64,000 bases of DNA from Novosphingobium decolorationis (GCF_018417475.1 NZ_CP054856.1:3503001-3567000); one strand, 5' to 3'; positions 33,437-43,248 are shown, numbered from the stretch's first letter. Notes: generated by a model from the letters alone, not told the origin. A program made the numbers and translations.

Positions 33437-33823
33437 TCAACGCGCCTCGTTCGTGTGGGAGTCGATCGCCGGCGCGGCCTCGTTGACGGCGGGATCGCGG
33501 GCGGCCGGAGGGTTCTGCGGCTGACCATTCGGGCCCGGCGCCTGCGGCGCGGGTTGCGGCTGCAGGGCCTGCGATGGCTTCAGGAAGCGGTCGCGATTGT
33601 CCGCCCAGGCCTGAACGCAGGCGGGATCACGGGTGCCGGCTTCGCCGAGCTGCTGGCAGCGCCGCAGCTCGATCTTCAGCGGGTCGGTGGCAGTTTCGGT
33701 CGCCGCGGCGACGCTGCGATAGAGCGGCGGTTCGTCCTTGCGGGAGAGTTCCATGGCCGTCGCGGTGATCGCAAAGGCTACGAAGCCGACGGCGCCGACA
33801 CGCGCGAGAATCTTTCCGTCCAT
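33437..33823 (-). CDS. trbK: TrbK-alt, putative entry-exclusion protein
   Basis: A 128-residue protein with an N-terminal membrane segment (ILARVGAVGFVAFAITATAM) and a short conserved core (RRCQQLGEAGTRDPACVQAW) followed by a Pro/Gln-rich tail. Position between trbJ and trbL and this motif match the TrbK-alt family, which is thought to block entry of a second copy of the same element. The start at 33823 excludes an upstream stretch overlapping trbJ. Confidence 0.82.
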   Translation of the reverse strand: MDGKILARVGAVGFVAFAITATAMELSRKDEPPLYRSVAAATETATDPLKIELRRCQQLGEAGTRDPACVQAWADNRDRFLKPSQALQPQPAPQAPGPNGQPQNPPAARDPAVNEAAPAIDSHTNEAR

Positions 33824-33833
33824 CGCCGCGCCC

Positions 33834-34598
33834 TCAGTTGCTGCCTGGGAACATCTGCGCGTTGCCGGGCTGGTAGCCGGTCCTCGGCGTGAGAAACCGG
33901 CGGCGCTGCTCGCGGCCCTGTTCAGCGGCGGCCGACCGCTCGGCCTCGGCGAGCGCCTGGGCGCGGCCATTGGCGGAGACGACGGCGGTGAGATCGGCGA
34001 GCTGCTGGGCCTGAAGCGCGAGAAGCTGGTTGCCGGCCTGCGTCGCCTGCAGGGCGCCCGTCGCGCCCTGGCTCTGACCGACGAGCGCCGACATCTGCGT
34101 GCGGTTGGTGTCGATATTGCCGACGACGCCCGCCTGGACCCGCATCGCGTCCTGCAGGCCTGAGACCGTGTTGTTCCAGCGTTCCTTCGCCTGGGCGACG
34201 AGCTGCTGATCGGAGGCGCTCATCGAAGCGCTGCCGGCGGCGTAATTTGTCTGGAACGCCCGGTCGATATTCTGGACGTTGTACGCGATGCCCTGCGCCT
34301 GGCTGAGGAGCTGCTGGGTGCGCTGGACAGACTGCTGAAGCTGCTGAAGGGAGGAGAACGGCAGGCTCGTAAGGTTGCGCGCCTGATTGATCAGGGACTG
34401 CGCCTCGTTCTGCAGAGAAGTGATCTGGTTGTTGATCTGCTGCAACGCGCGAGCCGCCTGCAGCACGTTTTGCGCGTAGTTGGTTGGGTCGTATACGATG
34501 ATGGCTTGGGCAGGCGTCGCGAAAACAGGCGCGAGCGCGGCAGGAGCCGCGAGCAGTGCAGCAGCGAATCGCGCTGCGCGGTAACGGCGCAATTTCAT
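33834..34598 (-). CDS. trbJ: Conjugal transfer protein TrbJ (VirB5-like)
   Basis: A 254-residue periplasmic or pilus-tip-associated protein. A signal peptide (FAAALLAAPAALAPVFATPAQA) is followed by a long Gln-rich coiled-coil region (LQQINNQITSLQNEAQSLIN and similar), typical of TrbJ. The ATG at 34598 overlaps the trbE stop by 4 bp. Confidence 0.94.
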   Translation of the reverse strand: MKLRRYRAARFAAALLAAPAALAPVFATPAQAIIVYDPTNYAQNVLQAARALQQINNQITSLQNEAQSLINQARNLTSLPFSSLQQLQQSVQRTQQLLSQAQGIAYNVQNIDRAFQTNYAAGSASMSASDQQLVAQAKERWNNTVSGLQDAMRVQAGVVGNIDTNRTQMSALVGQSQGATGALQATQAGNQLLALQAQQLADLTAVVSANGRAQALAEAERSAAAEQGREQRRRFLTPRTGYQPGNAQMFPGSN

Positions 34599-37033
34599 GA
34601 TGGTCTCTCCAGGTTGGTGAGGTTGGGAATGAGGTCGGCCGCCCACCCGACGCCGCGATGGCGCAGCCACGCCGCGAGGAAGCCCTCGCGTCCGTGCTCG
34701 GTGAAGATCCGGTCGATCGCGGCCTGGTCGGTTTTGGACGACGCCGCGCAGAGCGCGAGCGCGACGTCGGCAAGGCCCAGCTCGAACAGCCGGTTGCCGC
34801 GGCGGCTTTGGCAGTAATAGTCCCGCTTGGGCATGGCCCTGGCCAAGATCTCGATCTGCCGATCGTTCAGGCCGAAGCGGCGGTAGATCGCGGTGATCTG
34901 CGGCTCGATCGCCCGTTCGTTCGGCAGCAGCAGCCGGGTCTGGCAGCTCTCGATGATGGCGGGCGCGATCGCCGATCCGTCGATGTCGGACAGCGACTGG
35001 GTAGCGAAGACGACGCTGGCGTTCTTCTTGCGCAGCGTCTTCAGCCACTCGCGGAGCTGGCCGGCGAAGCCTTCGTCGTCGAGGGCAAGCCAGCCTTCGT
35101 CGACGATGATCAGGGTCGGTTCGCCATTCAGCCGGTCCTCGATGCGATGGAAGAGATAGGAGAGCACCGCCGGAGCCGCGGCCGTCCCGATCAAGCCCTC
35201 TGTTTCGAAAGCCTGGACGGTTGCGACGCCGAGATGCTCGCTCTCGGCATCGAGCAACCGGCCATAGGGCCCGCCGACGCAGTACGGCCGCAGCGCCTGC
35301 TTCAGGTCGTTCGATTGCAGCAGCACCGCGAGGCCCGTCAGGGTGCGCTCGCCGATCGGGGCGCTCGCCAGCGACGACAGCGCCGTCCAGATCAGCTCCT
35401 TGACCTCGGGCGTGACCTGAATGCTTTCGCGCATCAGGATGGCGACGATCCAGTCGGCGGCCCAGGCGCGCTCGGCGGCTTCGTCGATTCGGGCGAGTGG
35501 CTGTAGCGCGACGCTGTCGGCCGAGCCTTCGGTCAGGCCCCCGCCGAGATCGTGCCAGTCGCCGCCCATAGCGATCGCGGCGGCGCGGATCGAGCCGCCA
35601 AAGTCGAAGGCGAAGACCTGCGCTCCCGCGTAGCGGCGGAACTGCAGCGCCATCAACGCGAGCAGCACCGACTTGCCCGCGCCGGTCGGACCGACCACCA
35701 GCGTGTGACCGACGTCGCCGACGTGAATGGAGAACCGGAACGGGGTGGACCCTTCGGTCTTGCCGTACAGCAAGGGGGGCGCTCCAAAGTGCTCATCCCG
35801 TTCCGGCCCCGCCCACACGGCGCTTAGGGGTATCATGTGGGCGAGATTGAGCGTCGAGATCGGCGGCTGACGGACATTGGCGTAGACGTGGCCGGGCAGC
35901 GACCCGAGCCACGCGTCGGCGGCGTTGATCGTTTCGGGCATCGCGGTGAAGTCGCGGCCCTGGATCACCTTCTCGACGAGACGGAGCTTCTCGGCCGCGA
36001 CGCGGGGATCATTATCCCAAACCGCGATCGTGGCGGTGACATAGGCCTGTCCGGCATAGTCGGCGCCGAGTTCCTGCAGCGCGAGGTCGGCGTCGGCGGC
36101 CTTGTTGGCGGCGTCGGTGTCGACCAGGGCGCTCGCCTCGCTGGTCATCACCTCCTTGAGGATCGCGGCGATCGACTTGCGCTTGGAGAACCACTGCCGT
36201 CGGATCTTCGTCAGCAGTTTCGTCGCGTCGGTCTTGTCGAGCAGGATCGCCCGCGTCGACCAGCGATACGGAAAGGCTAGGCGGTTCAGATCGTCGAGGA
36301 TGCCGGGCGTCGTCGCGGTCGGAAAACCGACGATGGTCAGGATGCGCAGATGCGCGTCGGCAAGGCGCGGCTCCAGTCCGCCGGTGAGCGGCTGATCGGC
36401 CACCAACGCGTCGAGATACATCGGCGTCTCGGGAACGCGCACGCGATAGCGCCTCGTCGAGACCGTCGAGTGCAGATAGGTGAGCGTCTCAACATCATCG
36501 AGCCACCCGCATTCCGGCATGAAGGCCTCGACGAGCTGCAGGATGCGATCGGTGCGATCGACGAAGCCGCGCAGCGCCTCCCAGGCATCGACGCCGCGCT
36601 CGGCCTTGCCCTCGTAAAGCCAGCTCTCGGCGCGCGCGGCATCCTCGGCTGGCGGAAGGAAGGTGAAGGTCAGGAAATAGCTCGACTCGTAATGGACGGC
36701 GTCCTCTTCGAAGTCGGCCTTTCGCTCGGCATCGACCATCGCTGAGGCCAGATCGGGGAACCGGCTCGCCGGATAGGCGTCGACGGCATGGCGTTGCGCT
36801 TCGACGAAGATCGCCCAGCCGCTGCCGAGGCGGCGGAAGGCGCTGTTGAGGCGCCCCGCGACGGCGACCAGCTCGGCCTGCACGGCGGAATCGAGATCGG
36901 GTCCGCGGAAGCGCGCGGTGCGCTGGAAGCTGCCGTCTTTGTTGAGGACGACGCCGGGTGCGACGAGCGCCACCCATGGGAGGAAATCCGCAAGGCGGGT
37001 CGACGTGCGGCGATATTCGGCGAGGTTCATCAT
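34595..37033 (-). CDS. trbE: Conjugal transfer ATPase TrbE (VirB4-like)
   Basis: An 812-residue secretion ATPase, the usual size. The N-terminal VirB4 domain is followed by Walker A VVGPTGAGKSVLLALMALQF (~455) and Walker B TLIIVDEGWLALDD (~640). FATQSLSDID and the C-terminal helicase-like motifs are present. It powers pilus assembly and substrate transfer at the inner membrane. Two adjacent ATG codons (37033 and 37030) could serve as the start. Confidence 0.96.
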   Translation of the reverse strand: MMNLAEYRRTSTRLADFLPWVALVAPGVVLNKDGSFQRTARFRGPDLDSAVQAELVAVAGRLNSAFRRLGSGWAIFVEAQRHAVDAYPASRFPDLASAMVDAERKADFEEDAVHYESSYFLTFTFLPPAEDAARAESWLYEGKAERGVDAWEALRGFVDRTDRILQLVEAFMPECGWLDDVETLTYLHSTVSTRRYRVRVPETPMYLDALVADQPLTGGLEPRLADAHLRILTIVGFPTATTPGILDDLNRLAFPYRWSTRAILLDKTDATKLLTKIRRQWFSKRKSIAAILKEVMTSEASALVDTDAANKAADADLALQELGADYAGQAYVTATIAVWDNDPRVAAEKLRLVEKVIQGRDFTAMPETINAADAWLGSLPGHVYANVRQPPISTLNLAHMIPLSAVWAGPERDEHFGAPPLLYGKTEGSTPFRFSIHVGDVGHTLVVGPTGAGKSVLLALMALQFRRYAGAQVFAFDFGGSIRAAAIAMGGDWHDLGGGLTEGSADSVALQPLARIDEAAERAWAADWIVAILMRESIQVTPEVKELIWTALSSLASAPIGERTLTGLAVLLQSNDLKQALRPYCVGGPYGRLLDAESEHLGVATVQAFETEGLIGTAAAPAVLSYLFHRIEDRLNGEPTLIIVDEGWLALDDEGFAGQLREWLKTLRKKNASVVFATQSLSDIDGSAIAPAIIESCQTRLLLPNERAIEPQITAIYRRFGLNDRQIEILARAMPKRDYYCQSRRGNRLFELGLADVALALCAASSKTDQAAIDRIFTEHGREGFLAAWLRHRGVGWAADLIPNLTNLERPS

Positions 37034-37043
37034 GGCGCGCGCC

Positions 37044-37325
37044 TCAGACGTTCAGGTGACCGGGGATGCGGAGGTGCCGGCGGCCGACGTCGACGAATTG
37101 CGGGTCGCGCTTGGCCGCCCAGACGGCGGCGAAATGGCCGATCGCCCAGAGACCGAGGCCGACCAGCCAGAGGCGAAGACCGAGACCGAGAGCGGCGGCG
37201 AGCGTGCCGTTGAGGATGGCGATGGCGCGAGGTGCGCCGCCGAGCAGGATGTGCTCGGTCAGTGCCCGATGGACCGGGACGGTGTAGCCCGGCACGTCGC
37301 CGCCGCTCTCGATCAGGCCCGCCAT
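37044..37325 (-). CDS. trbD: Conjugal transfer protein TrbD (VirB3-like)
   Basis: A 93-residue inner-membrane protein with PVHRALTEHILLGGAPRAIA and hydrophobic segments around 35-65, as in the VirB3 family. Its start overlaps the trbC stop by one base. Confidence 0.92.
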   Translation of the reverse strand: MAGLIESGGDVPGYTVPVHRALTEHILLGGAPRAIAILNGTLAAALGLGLRLWLVGLGLWAIGHFAAVWAAKRDPQFVDVGRRHLRIPGHLNV

Positions 37326-37657
37326 CAGACGAGCGCCCCGCCGCCGAACGAGAAGAAGGACAGGAAGAAGCTCGACGCGGCGAAGGCGATCGACAGGCCG
37401 AAGACGATCTGGATCAGGCGGCGGAAGCCGCCCGAGGTGTCGCCGAACGCGAGCGTCAGGCCAGTGACGATGATGATGATCACCGCGATGATCTTGGCGA
37501 CCGGCCCCTCGATGGATTCGAGGATCGATTGCAGCGGCGCTTCCCACGGCATCGAGGAGCCGGAAGCGTGGGCGGCCGGGGCCAGCAGGACACTGGCCAG
37601 GAGGACGTATGCGGCTGTCGCCACATGGCGACGGAAATGCAGGGCACGGCGGTTCAT
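37325..37657 (-). CDS. trbC: Conjugal transfer pilin TrbC (VirB2-like)
   Basis: A 110-residue prepilin with a long signal sequence (HVATAAYVLLASVLLAPAAHA) and two hydrophobic helices (VAKIIAVIIIIVTGLTLAFG and IQIVFGLSIAFAASSFFLSF), as expected for the pilus subunit. In the RP4 system the pilin is cyclised by TraF; an S26 peptidase of that kind is encoded at 44416-44961. Confidence 0.93.
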   Translation of the reverse strand: MNRRALHFRRHVATAAYVLLASVLLAPAAHASGSSMPWEAPLQSILESIEGPVAKIIAVIIIIVTGLTLAFGDTSGGFRRLIQIVFGLSIAFAASSFFLSFFSFGGGALV

Positions 37658-38637
37658 GCGGGTTCTCCTTCGGGGGGCTGGGTTGCGGGGCGGACGTGGT
37701 AGTCGCCGTCGGGGCTGAGCCCTTCGAGGCGACCGAGTTCGGCCAGGCGCCGGGTCGAGCCGCGGCCTGAGAGGACCGCGACAAGATCAATCGTCTCCGC
37801 GATCAGCGCGCGCGGGACAGTGATGACGGCTTCCTGGATGAGCTGCTCGAGGCGGCGGAGCGCGCCGAGCGCAGTGCCGGCATGGATGGTGCCGATCCCT
37901 CCGGGGTGGCCGGTGCCCCAGGCCTTGATCAGGTCGAGCGCCTCGGCGCCGCGCACCTCGCCGATCGGGATGCGGTCGGGCCGCAGGCGCAGCGAGGAGC
38001 GGACCAGATCGGAAAGCGTGGCGACGCCGTCCTTCGTGCGCATGGCGACGAGGTTCGGCGCGGAACATTGCAACTCGCGGGTGTCTTCGATTAGCACCAC
38101 GCGGTCGGAGGTCTTCGACACCTCGGCAAGCAGCGCGTTGGTGAGAGTCGTCTTGCCGGTCGAGGTGCCGCCGGCCACGAGGATGTTGCGGCGATCGGCG
38201 ACGGCCTGGCGCAGGATCTCGGCCTGCTCGGCGGTCATGGTGCCGGCGGCGACATAGTCCTGCAGCGTGAAGACGGCGACGGCGGGCTTGCGGATCGCGA
38301 AGGCCGGCGCCGCCACGACCGGGGGCAGAAGCCCCTCGAACCGCTCCCCCGTTTCCGGCAGCTCGGCCGAGACGCGGGGATTGCCGGCATGGACCTCGGC
38401 CCCGACATGGTGGGCGACCAGGCGCACGATGCGCTCGCCGTCGGCCGCCGAGAGTCGCTCGCCCGTGTCCGACAAACCTTCCGAGAGCCGGTCGATCCAG
38501 AGACGGCCGTCGGGGTTGAGCATCACCTCGACAACGCTGGCGTCTCCAAGGAAATCGGCGATGGCGGGGCCGAGTGCGGTCCGCAGCATGCGGGCCCCGC
38601 GAAGTATCGCCTCAGATTTCTCGGAAGAACTGGCCAC
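37654..38637 (-). CDS. trbB: Conjugal transfer ATPase TrbB (VirB11-like)
   Basis: A 327-residue hexameric ATPase. Walker A is [20 protein letters not shown] (~152-170), followed by the Asp box [12 protein letters not shown] and the Walker B/His box region ([28 protein letters not shown]). It begins with GTG at 38637. First gene of the trb set, overlapping trbC by 4 bp. Confidence 0.96.
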   Translation of the reverse strand: MASSSEKSEAILRGARMLRTALGPAIADFLGDASVVEVMLNPDGRLWIDRLSEGLSDTGERLSAADGERIVRLVAHHVGAEVHAGNPRVSAELPETGERFEGLLPPVVAAPAFAIRKPAVAVFTLQDYVAAGTMTAEQAEILRQAVADRRNILVAGGTSTGKTTLTNALLAEVSKTSDRVVLIEDTRELQCSAPNLVAMRTKDGVATLSDLVRSSLRLRPDRIPIGEVRGAEALDLIKAWGTGHPGGIGTIHAGTALGALRRLEQLIQEAVITVPRALIAETIDLVAVLSGRGSTRRLAELGRLEGLSPDGDYHVRPATQPPEGEPA

Positions 38638-38805
38638 GTCGTCCCCGTTCTTTGCGGGACCGCGTCGGGCCGTCCCTGGATCGGGGATGATTAAGAGAAC
38701 CGGAAATCGGTCCTCGGCAACAGGTTGTTTTGCCTGTCGTACCGTGGCGTATAAAGACAGGCGTTCGGCGGAACTACCGAATACTTGAGTTGCCGCAATC
38801 GCTGC
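38638..38805 (-). promoter_or_regulatory. Region upstream of trbB with an inverted repeat
   Basis: 168 bp without a gene, the only sizeable gap in the transfer cluster between the RHH gene and trbB. GCCTGTC (38732-38738) and GACAGGC (38756-38762) form a 7-bp inverted repeat with a 17-bp spacer that includes TATAAA. A trb promoter and an operator for the adjacent RHH protein are likely here. Confidence 0.4.
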
Positions 38806-39240
38806 TTATTGCGCGTCGCGCGCGGGATCGATGTCCTCGGAAATCTCCTGCCGGAGCTTCGGACCCTTGGCGAGTCTGCGGCCGAGCGCTGCAACGAAGG
38901 CATCGTAACGTTCCCCGGCCTGGGCCCGGGCGGCAGCCTGCGCCGGTTCGGGCAGCGGCGGATTGGTGGTCAGCCAAAACCGCACGAAGACGGCGAGCAT
39001 CTCGATCGAGATGCCGACGTCACGCTCCATGCGCGTCATGCGACGGTCGAGCTGGTCGAGGCGTTTGGTCGTTGCCGCCTCGTGCCGTTCGGCGGCGTCC
39101 GGCGACAGGAAGGATGCGATCGCCGCCTCCGCGATCAGCGAGCGCGACTGATCGCGCCGGGCCGCATAAGCCGCAAGCGCCTTCATCACCTCGGGTTCGA
39201 GATAGACCGACAGGCGCTGCTTCTTCGATGGATTGGCCAT
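38806..39240 (-). CDS. CopG/ribbon-helix-helix protein of the transfer region
   Basis: A 144-residue protein with an N-terminal RHH-like segment (KKQRLSVYLEPEVMKALAAY, RSLIAEAAIASFL). A coiled-coil-like stretch (DQLDRRMTRMERDVGISIEM) and a charged tail follow. A CopG-type protein between traG and trbB is standard in this class of element and is thought to regulate trb or assist the relaxosome. It lies 7 bp after the traG stop... in reading order it follows traG directly. Confidence 0.85.
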   Translation of the reverse strand: MANPSKKQRLSVYLEPEVMKALAAYAARRDQSRSLIAEAAIASFLSPDAAERHEAATTKRLDQLDRRMTRMERDVGISIEMLAVFVRFWLTTNPPLPEPAQAAARAQAGERYDAFVAALGRRLAKGPKLRQEISEDIDPARDAQ

Positions 39241-39247
39241 GGGCGCG

Positions 39248-41239
39248 TCACAGCTCCATGCCGTCGTTCGGGTCGAGCGAGACCTGACGCGCCACGCCCT
39301 GCATGATCTGGTTGGCGCGGCTGATCCGGGCAGCATCGTCATCGGCCTCGTCGTTGAATCCGCCGTCGAACTCGTTCTCGATCGGCGCCTTCTTCTCGAC
39401 CGGCGTGGCGCGTTCCAGCTCCGGCTGGCGGCGACGTTCCGATCCGGTCGGATCTTCGTCACCATCCTCGATGACAGCCACTCCTGGCGACACCGCGCTC
39501 GCCGGCCGGGGTGGAAGTGGTAGACGGCTCCAATCGTCCATTCCCGGCTGCGTCGGCCTGGTGAACGCCGGCGGCGCCATGATCCGATCGTTGAAGCGGC
39601 GATCCTCGTAGTAGCGCGCCTTCTTCGCGCGGATCGGCGGCGTGCCCGCGACCATGACGATCTCGTCGGCGGACGGGAGCTGCATGATCTCGCCGGGCGT
39701 GAGCAGCGGCCTCGCCGTTTCCGAGCGCGACACCATCAGGTGACCGAGCCATGGCGAGAGACGATGGCCGGCATAGTTGCGCATGGCGCGCATCTCGGTC
39801 GCGGTCCCGAGTGCGTCGGAGACGCGCTTAGCGGTCCGTTCGTCGTTGGTCGCGAAGCTGACGCGGACGTGGCAGTTGTCGAGGATTGAGTTGTTGGGCC
39901 CGTAGGCCTTCTCGATCTGGTTCAGGGACTGCGCGATCAGGAACGCCTTCAACCCGTAGCCAGCCATGAAGGCGAGCGCGGATTCGAAGAAGTCGAGTCG
40001 GCCGAGAGCCGGAAACTCGTCGAGCATCAGCAGCAGCCGATGCCGGTTGCCCTTGGCCTTGAGATCCTCGGTCAGACGCCGGCCGATCTGGTTGAGGATG
40101 AGGCGAATGAGCGGCTTGGTCCGGGCAATGTCCGACGGCGGCACGACCAGGTAAAGGCTGGTCGGCTGCTTGGCGCCAACGATGTCGGCGATGCGCCAGT
40201 CGCAGCGGCACGTCACCTCGGCGACGACGGGGTCGCGATAAAGGCCGAGGAATGACATAGCGGTGGAGAGCACGCCGGATCGTTCGTTGTCGGACTTGTT
40301 CAGCAGCTCGCGCGCGGCGGACGCGATCACCGGGTGCGGACCGCTTTCGCCAAGGTGAGCGGTCTTCATCATCGCCGCCAAGGTGGACTCGATCGGCCGC
40401 TTCGGATCGGAGAGGAAGGCGGCGACACCGGCGAGCGTCTTGTCCTCCTCGGCGTAGAGGACATGCAGGATCGCGCCCACGAGGAGCGCGTGGCTGGTCT
40501 TCTCCCAATGGTTCCGTTTTTCGAGGCTGCCCTCCGGATCGACCAGGATGTCGGCGATGTTCTGCACGTCGCGGACCTCCCATTCGCCGCGGCGCACCTC
40601 GAGCAACGGGTTGTAGGCGGCCGACTTCGCGTTGGTCGGGTCGAACAGCAGCACCCGGCCATGGCGGGCGCGGAACCCGGCGGTCAGTGTCCAGTTCTCG
40701 CCCTTGATATCGTGGACGATCGCCGAACCCGGCCAGGTCAGCAGCGACGGCACGACCAAACCGACGCCCTTGCCGGACCGGGTCGGCGCGAAGCACAGGA
40801 CATGCTCCGGCCCATCATGCCGGAGATAGGCGCGGTCGTACTTGCCGAGCACCACGCCGTCCTCGCCAAGCAGACCGGCGCCGCGCACCTCGCCTTCATG
40901 TGCCCAACGCGCCGAGCCGAAGGTCTCGGCGTTCTTCGCCTCCCGGGCCCGCCACACCGACATGCCGATCGCGACCGCGATCGAGATGAAGCCGCCGGAC
41001 GCGGCGATGTAGGCGCCCTCGACGAAGATCGGCGGGGCGTAAGCGTCGTAGAAGTACCACCACGGAAAGAAGGACCACGGATAGTAGATGGCCCAGTCGC
41101 CGAGCGTGAACCACGGCGGTCCGAGCTGGGGCTGGAAGCCGAGCCGGTAGGCTGTCCACTCCGTGGCGGCCCAGGTGGTCAGCAGGACAATCGCGAAGAC
41201 CGTGAGGATCTGGCCCCAGAGGATCTTGGTGGCGGACAT
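39248..41239 (-). CDS. traG: Type IV coupling protein TraG (VirD4-like)
   Basis: A 663-residue coupling protein that brings the relaxosome to the secretion channel. Two or more N-terminal membrane segments (ILTVFAIVLLTTWAATEWTA; FISIAVAIGMSVW) precede the ATPase with Walker A FAPTRSGKGVGLVVPSLL (~150) and Walker B LLLMLDEFPALGRLD (~365). The acidic C-terminal tail is variable. The start at 41239 removes an upstream extension that overlaps the relaxase gene. Confidence 0.96.
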   Translation of the reverse strand: MSATKILWGQILTVFAIVLLTTWAATEWTAYRLGFQPQLGPPWFTLGDWAIYYPWSFFPWWYFYDAYAPPIFVEGAYIAASGGFISIAVAIGMSVWRAREAKNAETFGSARWAHEGEVRGAGLLGEDGVVLGKYDRAYLRHDGPEHVLCFAPTRSGKGVGLVVPSLLTWPGSAIVHDIKGENWTLTAGFRARHGRVLLFDPTNAKSAAYNPLLEVRRGEWEVRDVQNIADILVDPEGSLEKRNHWEKTSHALLVGAILHVLYAEEDKTLAGVAAFLSDPKRPIESTLAAMMKTAHLGESGPHPVIASAARELLNKSDNERSGVLSTAMSFLGLYRDPVVAEVTCRCDWRIADIVGAKQPTSLYLVVPPSDIARTKPLIRLILNQIGRRLTEDLKAKGNRHRLLLMLDEFPALGRLDFFESALAFMAGYGLKAFLIAQSLNQIEKAYGPNNSILDNCHVRVSFATNDERTAKRVSDALGTATEMRAMRNYAGHRLSPWLGHLMVSRSETARPLLTPGEIMQLPSADEIVMVAGTPPIRAKKARYYEDRRFNDRIMAPPAFTRPTQPGMDDWSRLPLPPRPASAVSPGVAVIEDGDEDPTGSERRRQPELERATPVEKKAPIENEFDGGFNDEADDDAARISRANQIMQGVARQVSLDPNDGMEL

Positions 41240-41267
41240 GGCGGGGTCCTTTCGCTTGGGATGGTAG

Positions 41268-43004
41268 TCAAACGCCGAGCCCCCGCTGGCGGCCGAAGGT
41301 CCAGTCGACGCCGCCATCGCCCCGGGCGACGCCGGAGACATGACGGCCGAGCTGCTTCTCGATTGATGGCGTCCAGGGCACGAGGCTGAAGCCGAGCCCA
41401 TCGTCGATCATGGCGAAGCGGCCGCTCGCGAGATTCAGCCGGCGCTGGTAGGTGCCGGTGACATACTCGCCGGATTCCGGTTTGACCTGCGGCCGGCCGG
41501 TCTCGGCGACGATGCCTTCGGCGACCGCCTCCAGCTCGCGACGCCGCAGCGTGTCGACCAGGCCGGGCTGAAAGCTGACGCCACGCTTCTGGCGTTCGCC
41601 GAGGCCCTGGCCAACAAGATGCTCCGCCCGCCGGTCCATGGCATCGCGCACCTCGGCGCCGAAGCCGCCTCCGAGCGCCGCCGGCTCGCGGGCGATATTC
41701 TGACGGTCGAGCCAGGTGGCGCCGGTCGCGGTAACCTGCCGCTCGATGTCGAGGTCGGAGCGCACCGCGATCGCCACGCGGCGCTGGCCGCGTGCGTCAT
41801 CGAATTTCCGAAGCTCGACGATCGAACCCGGCGCGCTGTCGCCGGCCGCATCCAAGTCGGGCAGCTTGATGTGGTGGGTGCGGCCGTCGACACCATCGAC
41901 GACGGCGAAGGCCGTGCCCTTCAGTTCGTCGTCGAGGCCGCGGGCGACCAGGCGACCGATCACTGGATCGTTGAGGCTTTCGGAGGCCAGCACATAGCTC
42001 GCCGCGCCGCGCTCGATGCCACGCTCGGTCAGGCCGCGGTGGATGCGCTTGATGATGTCGCCGCGTTCGCCGAGCTCGCGCAGCGTCGCCTCGGCCTTGT
42101 CCGAGATCGCCCATTGTCCCGGGCTGATCTCGTCGGCGAGCCCGAGGCCTTCGAGCTTGCGCAGCCGCCCGACCTTCAGCGCGTGGAATTCGTCGGGCTG
42201 CCGATCGGGATGCGGCGCGAGATCGATGACGCCGGTGCGATAGGCGTCGCGGGCGAGCTGGCGATCGAGGTTGGTCCAGCGGTCGGCGTCGATCTGGCGC
42301 TCCAGCGTCTTCCGGATCTCCTGGTCGGTGCGCGGCCCAAGCTCCTGGGTGATCAGGTCGCGCGCCCGATCCCGCATGCCCTCCTTTATGTAGTCGCGCG
42401 AGATGACCAGGTTCTCGCCGTCATCGCGCACGCCGCGCACGATCAGATGGACATGGGGATGCTCGGTGTTCCAGTGATCGACCGCCACCCATTCGAGCCG
42501 CGTGCCGAGATCCTTCTCCATCTGGCCGACCAGCTCGCGGGTGAAGCCTTTGAGGTCCGACATTTCCAGCGCGTCGTCGGGCGAGACGATGAAACGGAAA
42601 TGGTGGCGGTCGTCGGCGGACCGCTCCGCGAAACCTTTGGCACCGACGTCGTCGCTGCCCGGACCGAACAGTCGGGCCTTCTCCCCGTCGCGGGTGACGC
42701 CGTCTCGGCGGAGATAATCGAGATGAGTCGAGAGCGGCGCGGTCCGCCCGCCATGGCGAACGACCCGCGCCTTGATCATCGCACCGCGCGAGCGCGCGGT
42801 GATGAGGCGGTTCGCTTGGATAGAGGCGCGCTGACCGCGCCCGAACCGGGACCGCGCGCCCGACCCGATCTTGCCTTCCCGGGAGACGCTTCCGCCGGCG
42901 CGCTGGGCGGCGGCCAGCGCCTGCGCGATGAAGGGCCGCGCCCGCTGCGCGCTTGTCGAGCGTATGCGGCCTGGCCGGATGCGGAAATCGCGCTCGTCGG
43001 TCAT
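41268..43004 (-). CDS. Relaxase, VirD2/RlxS type with DUF3363
   Basis: A 578-residue relaxase that would nick oriT and pilot the strand. The N-terminal part is basic. The VirD2-type region carries the candidate nucleophile Tyr in STHLDYLRRDGVTRDG (~103) and the metal-binding histidine motif DHWNTEHPHVHLIVRG (~182-195). The C-terminal two-thirds match DUF3363 of this relaxase group (TYQRRLNLASGRFAMIDDG). The start at 43004 (MTDERDFRIRPGRIRS) is preferred over an ATG six codons upstream. Confidence 0.92.
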   Translation of the reverse strand: MTDERDFRIRPGRIRSTSAQRARPFIAQALAAAQRAGGSVSREGKIGSGARSRFGRGQRASIQANRLITARSRGAMIKARVVRHGGRTAPLSTHLDYLRRDGVTRDGEKARLFGPGSDDVGAKGFAERSADDRHHFRFIVSPDDALEMSDLKGFTRELVGQMEKDLGTRLEWVAVDHWNTEHPHVHLIVRGVRDDGENLVISRDYIKEGMRDRARDLITQELGPRTDQEIRKTLERQIDADRWTNLDRQLARDAYRTGVIDLAPHPDRQPDEFHALKVGRLRKLEGLGLADEISPGQWAISDKAEATLRELGERGDIIKRIHRGLTERGIERGAASYVLASESLNDPVIGRLVARGLDDELKGTAFAVVDGVDGRTHHIKLPDLDAAGDSAPGSIVELRKFDDARGQRRVAIAVRSDLDIERQVTATGATWLDRQNIAREPAALGGGFGAEVRDAMDRRAEHLVGQGLGERQKRGVSFQPGLVDTLRRRELEAVAEGIVAETGRPQVKPESGEYVTGTYQRRLNLASGRFAMIDDGLGFSLVPWTPSIEKQLGRHVSGVARGDGGVDWTFGRQRGLGV

Positions 43005-43248
43005 GCCCGACGCTCCGCACATCGCGCCAACGCGATGATTTTCCTTGGAATTGCGCCGATGCGCAGGCTGCGCCGATTAGGCGCACCTCGCGAATTCGCG
43101 CCATAACCCATTGAAAACGCACAACCGAACCAAAGCGCACATCGCGCCCCTTTATCCTGCCATCGTGCGGTTGTGTTTGCGGTCCTCCCTTCCAACGCCC
43201 TCCATTCCGCGCTGGGGTTCGCCACGCTGCGATGGACGGGAAAGACTG
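43005..43248. other. Candidate origin of transfer (oriT)
   Basis: 244 bp between the relaxase start and the transglycosylase stop, with no gene and unusually many inverted repeats: ATCGCG-CCAA-CGCGAT (43021-43036), TGCGCC-GATTA-GGCGCA (43069-43085), the palindrome CGCGAATTCGCG (43089-43100), and CACAACCG (43120-43127) with CGGTTGTG (43168-43175). Relaxases of this group commonly act on sites next to their gene. The nick site itself cannot be identified by eye; the region must also hold the relaxase promoter. Confidence 0.45.
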
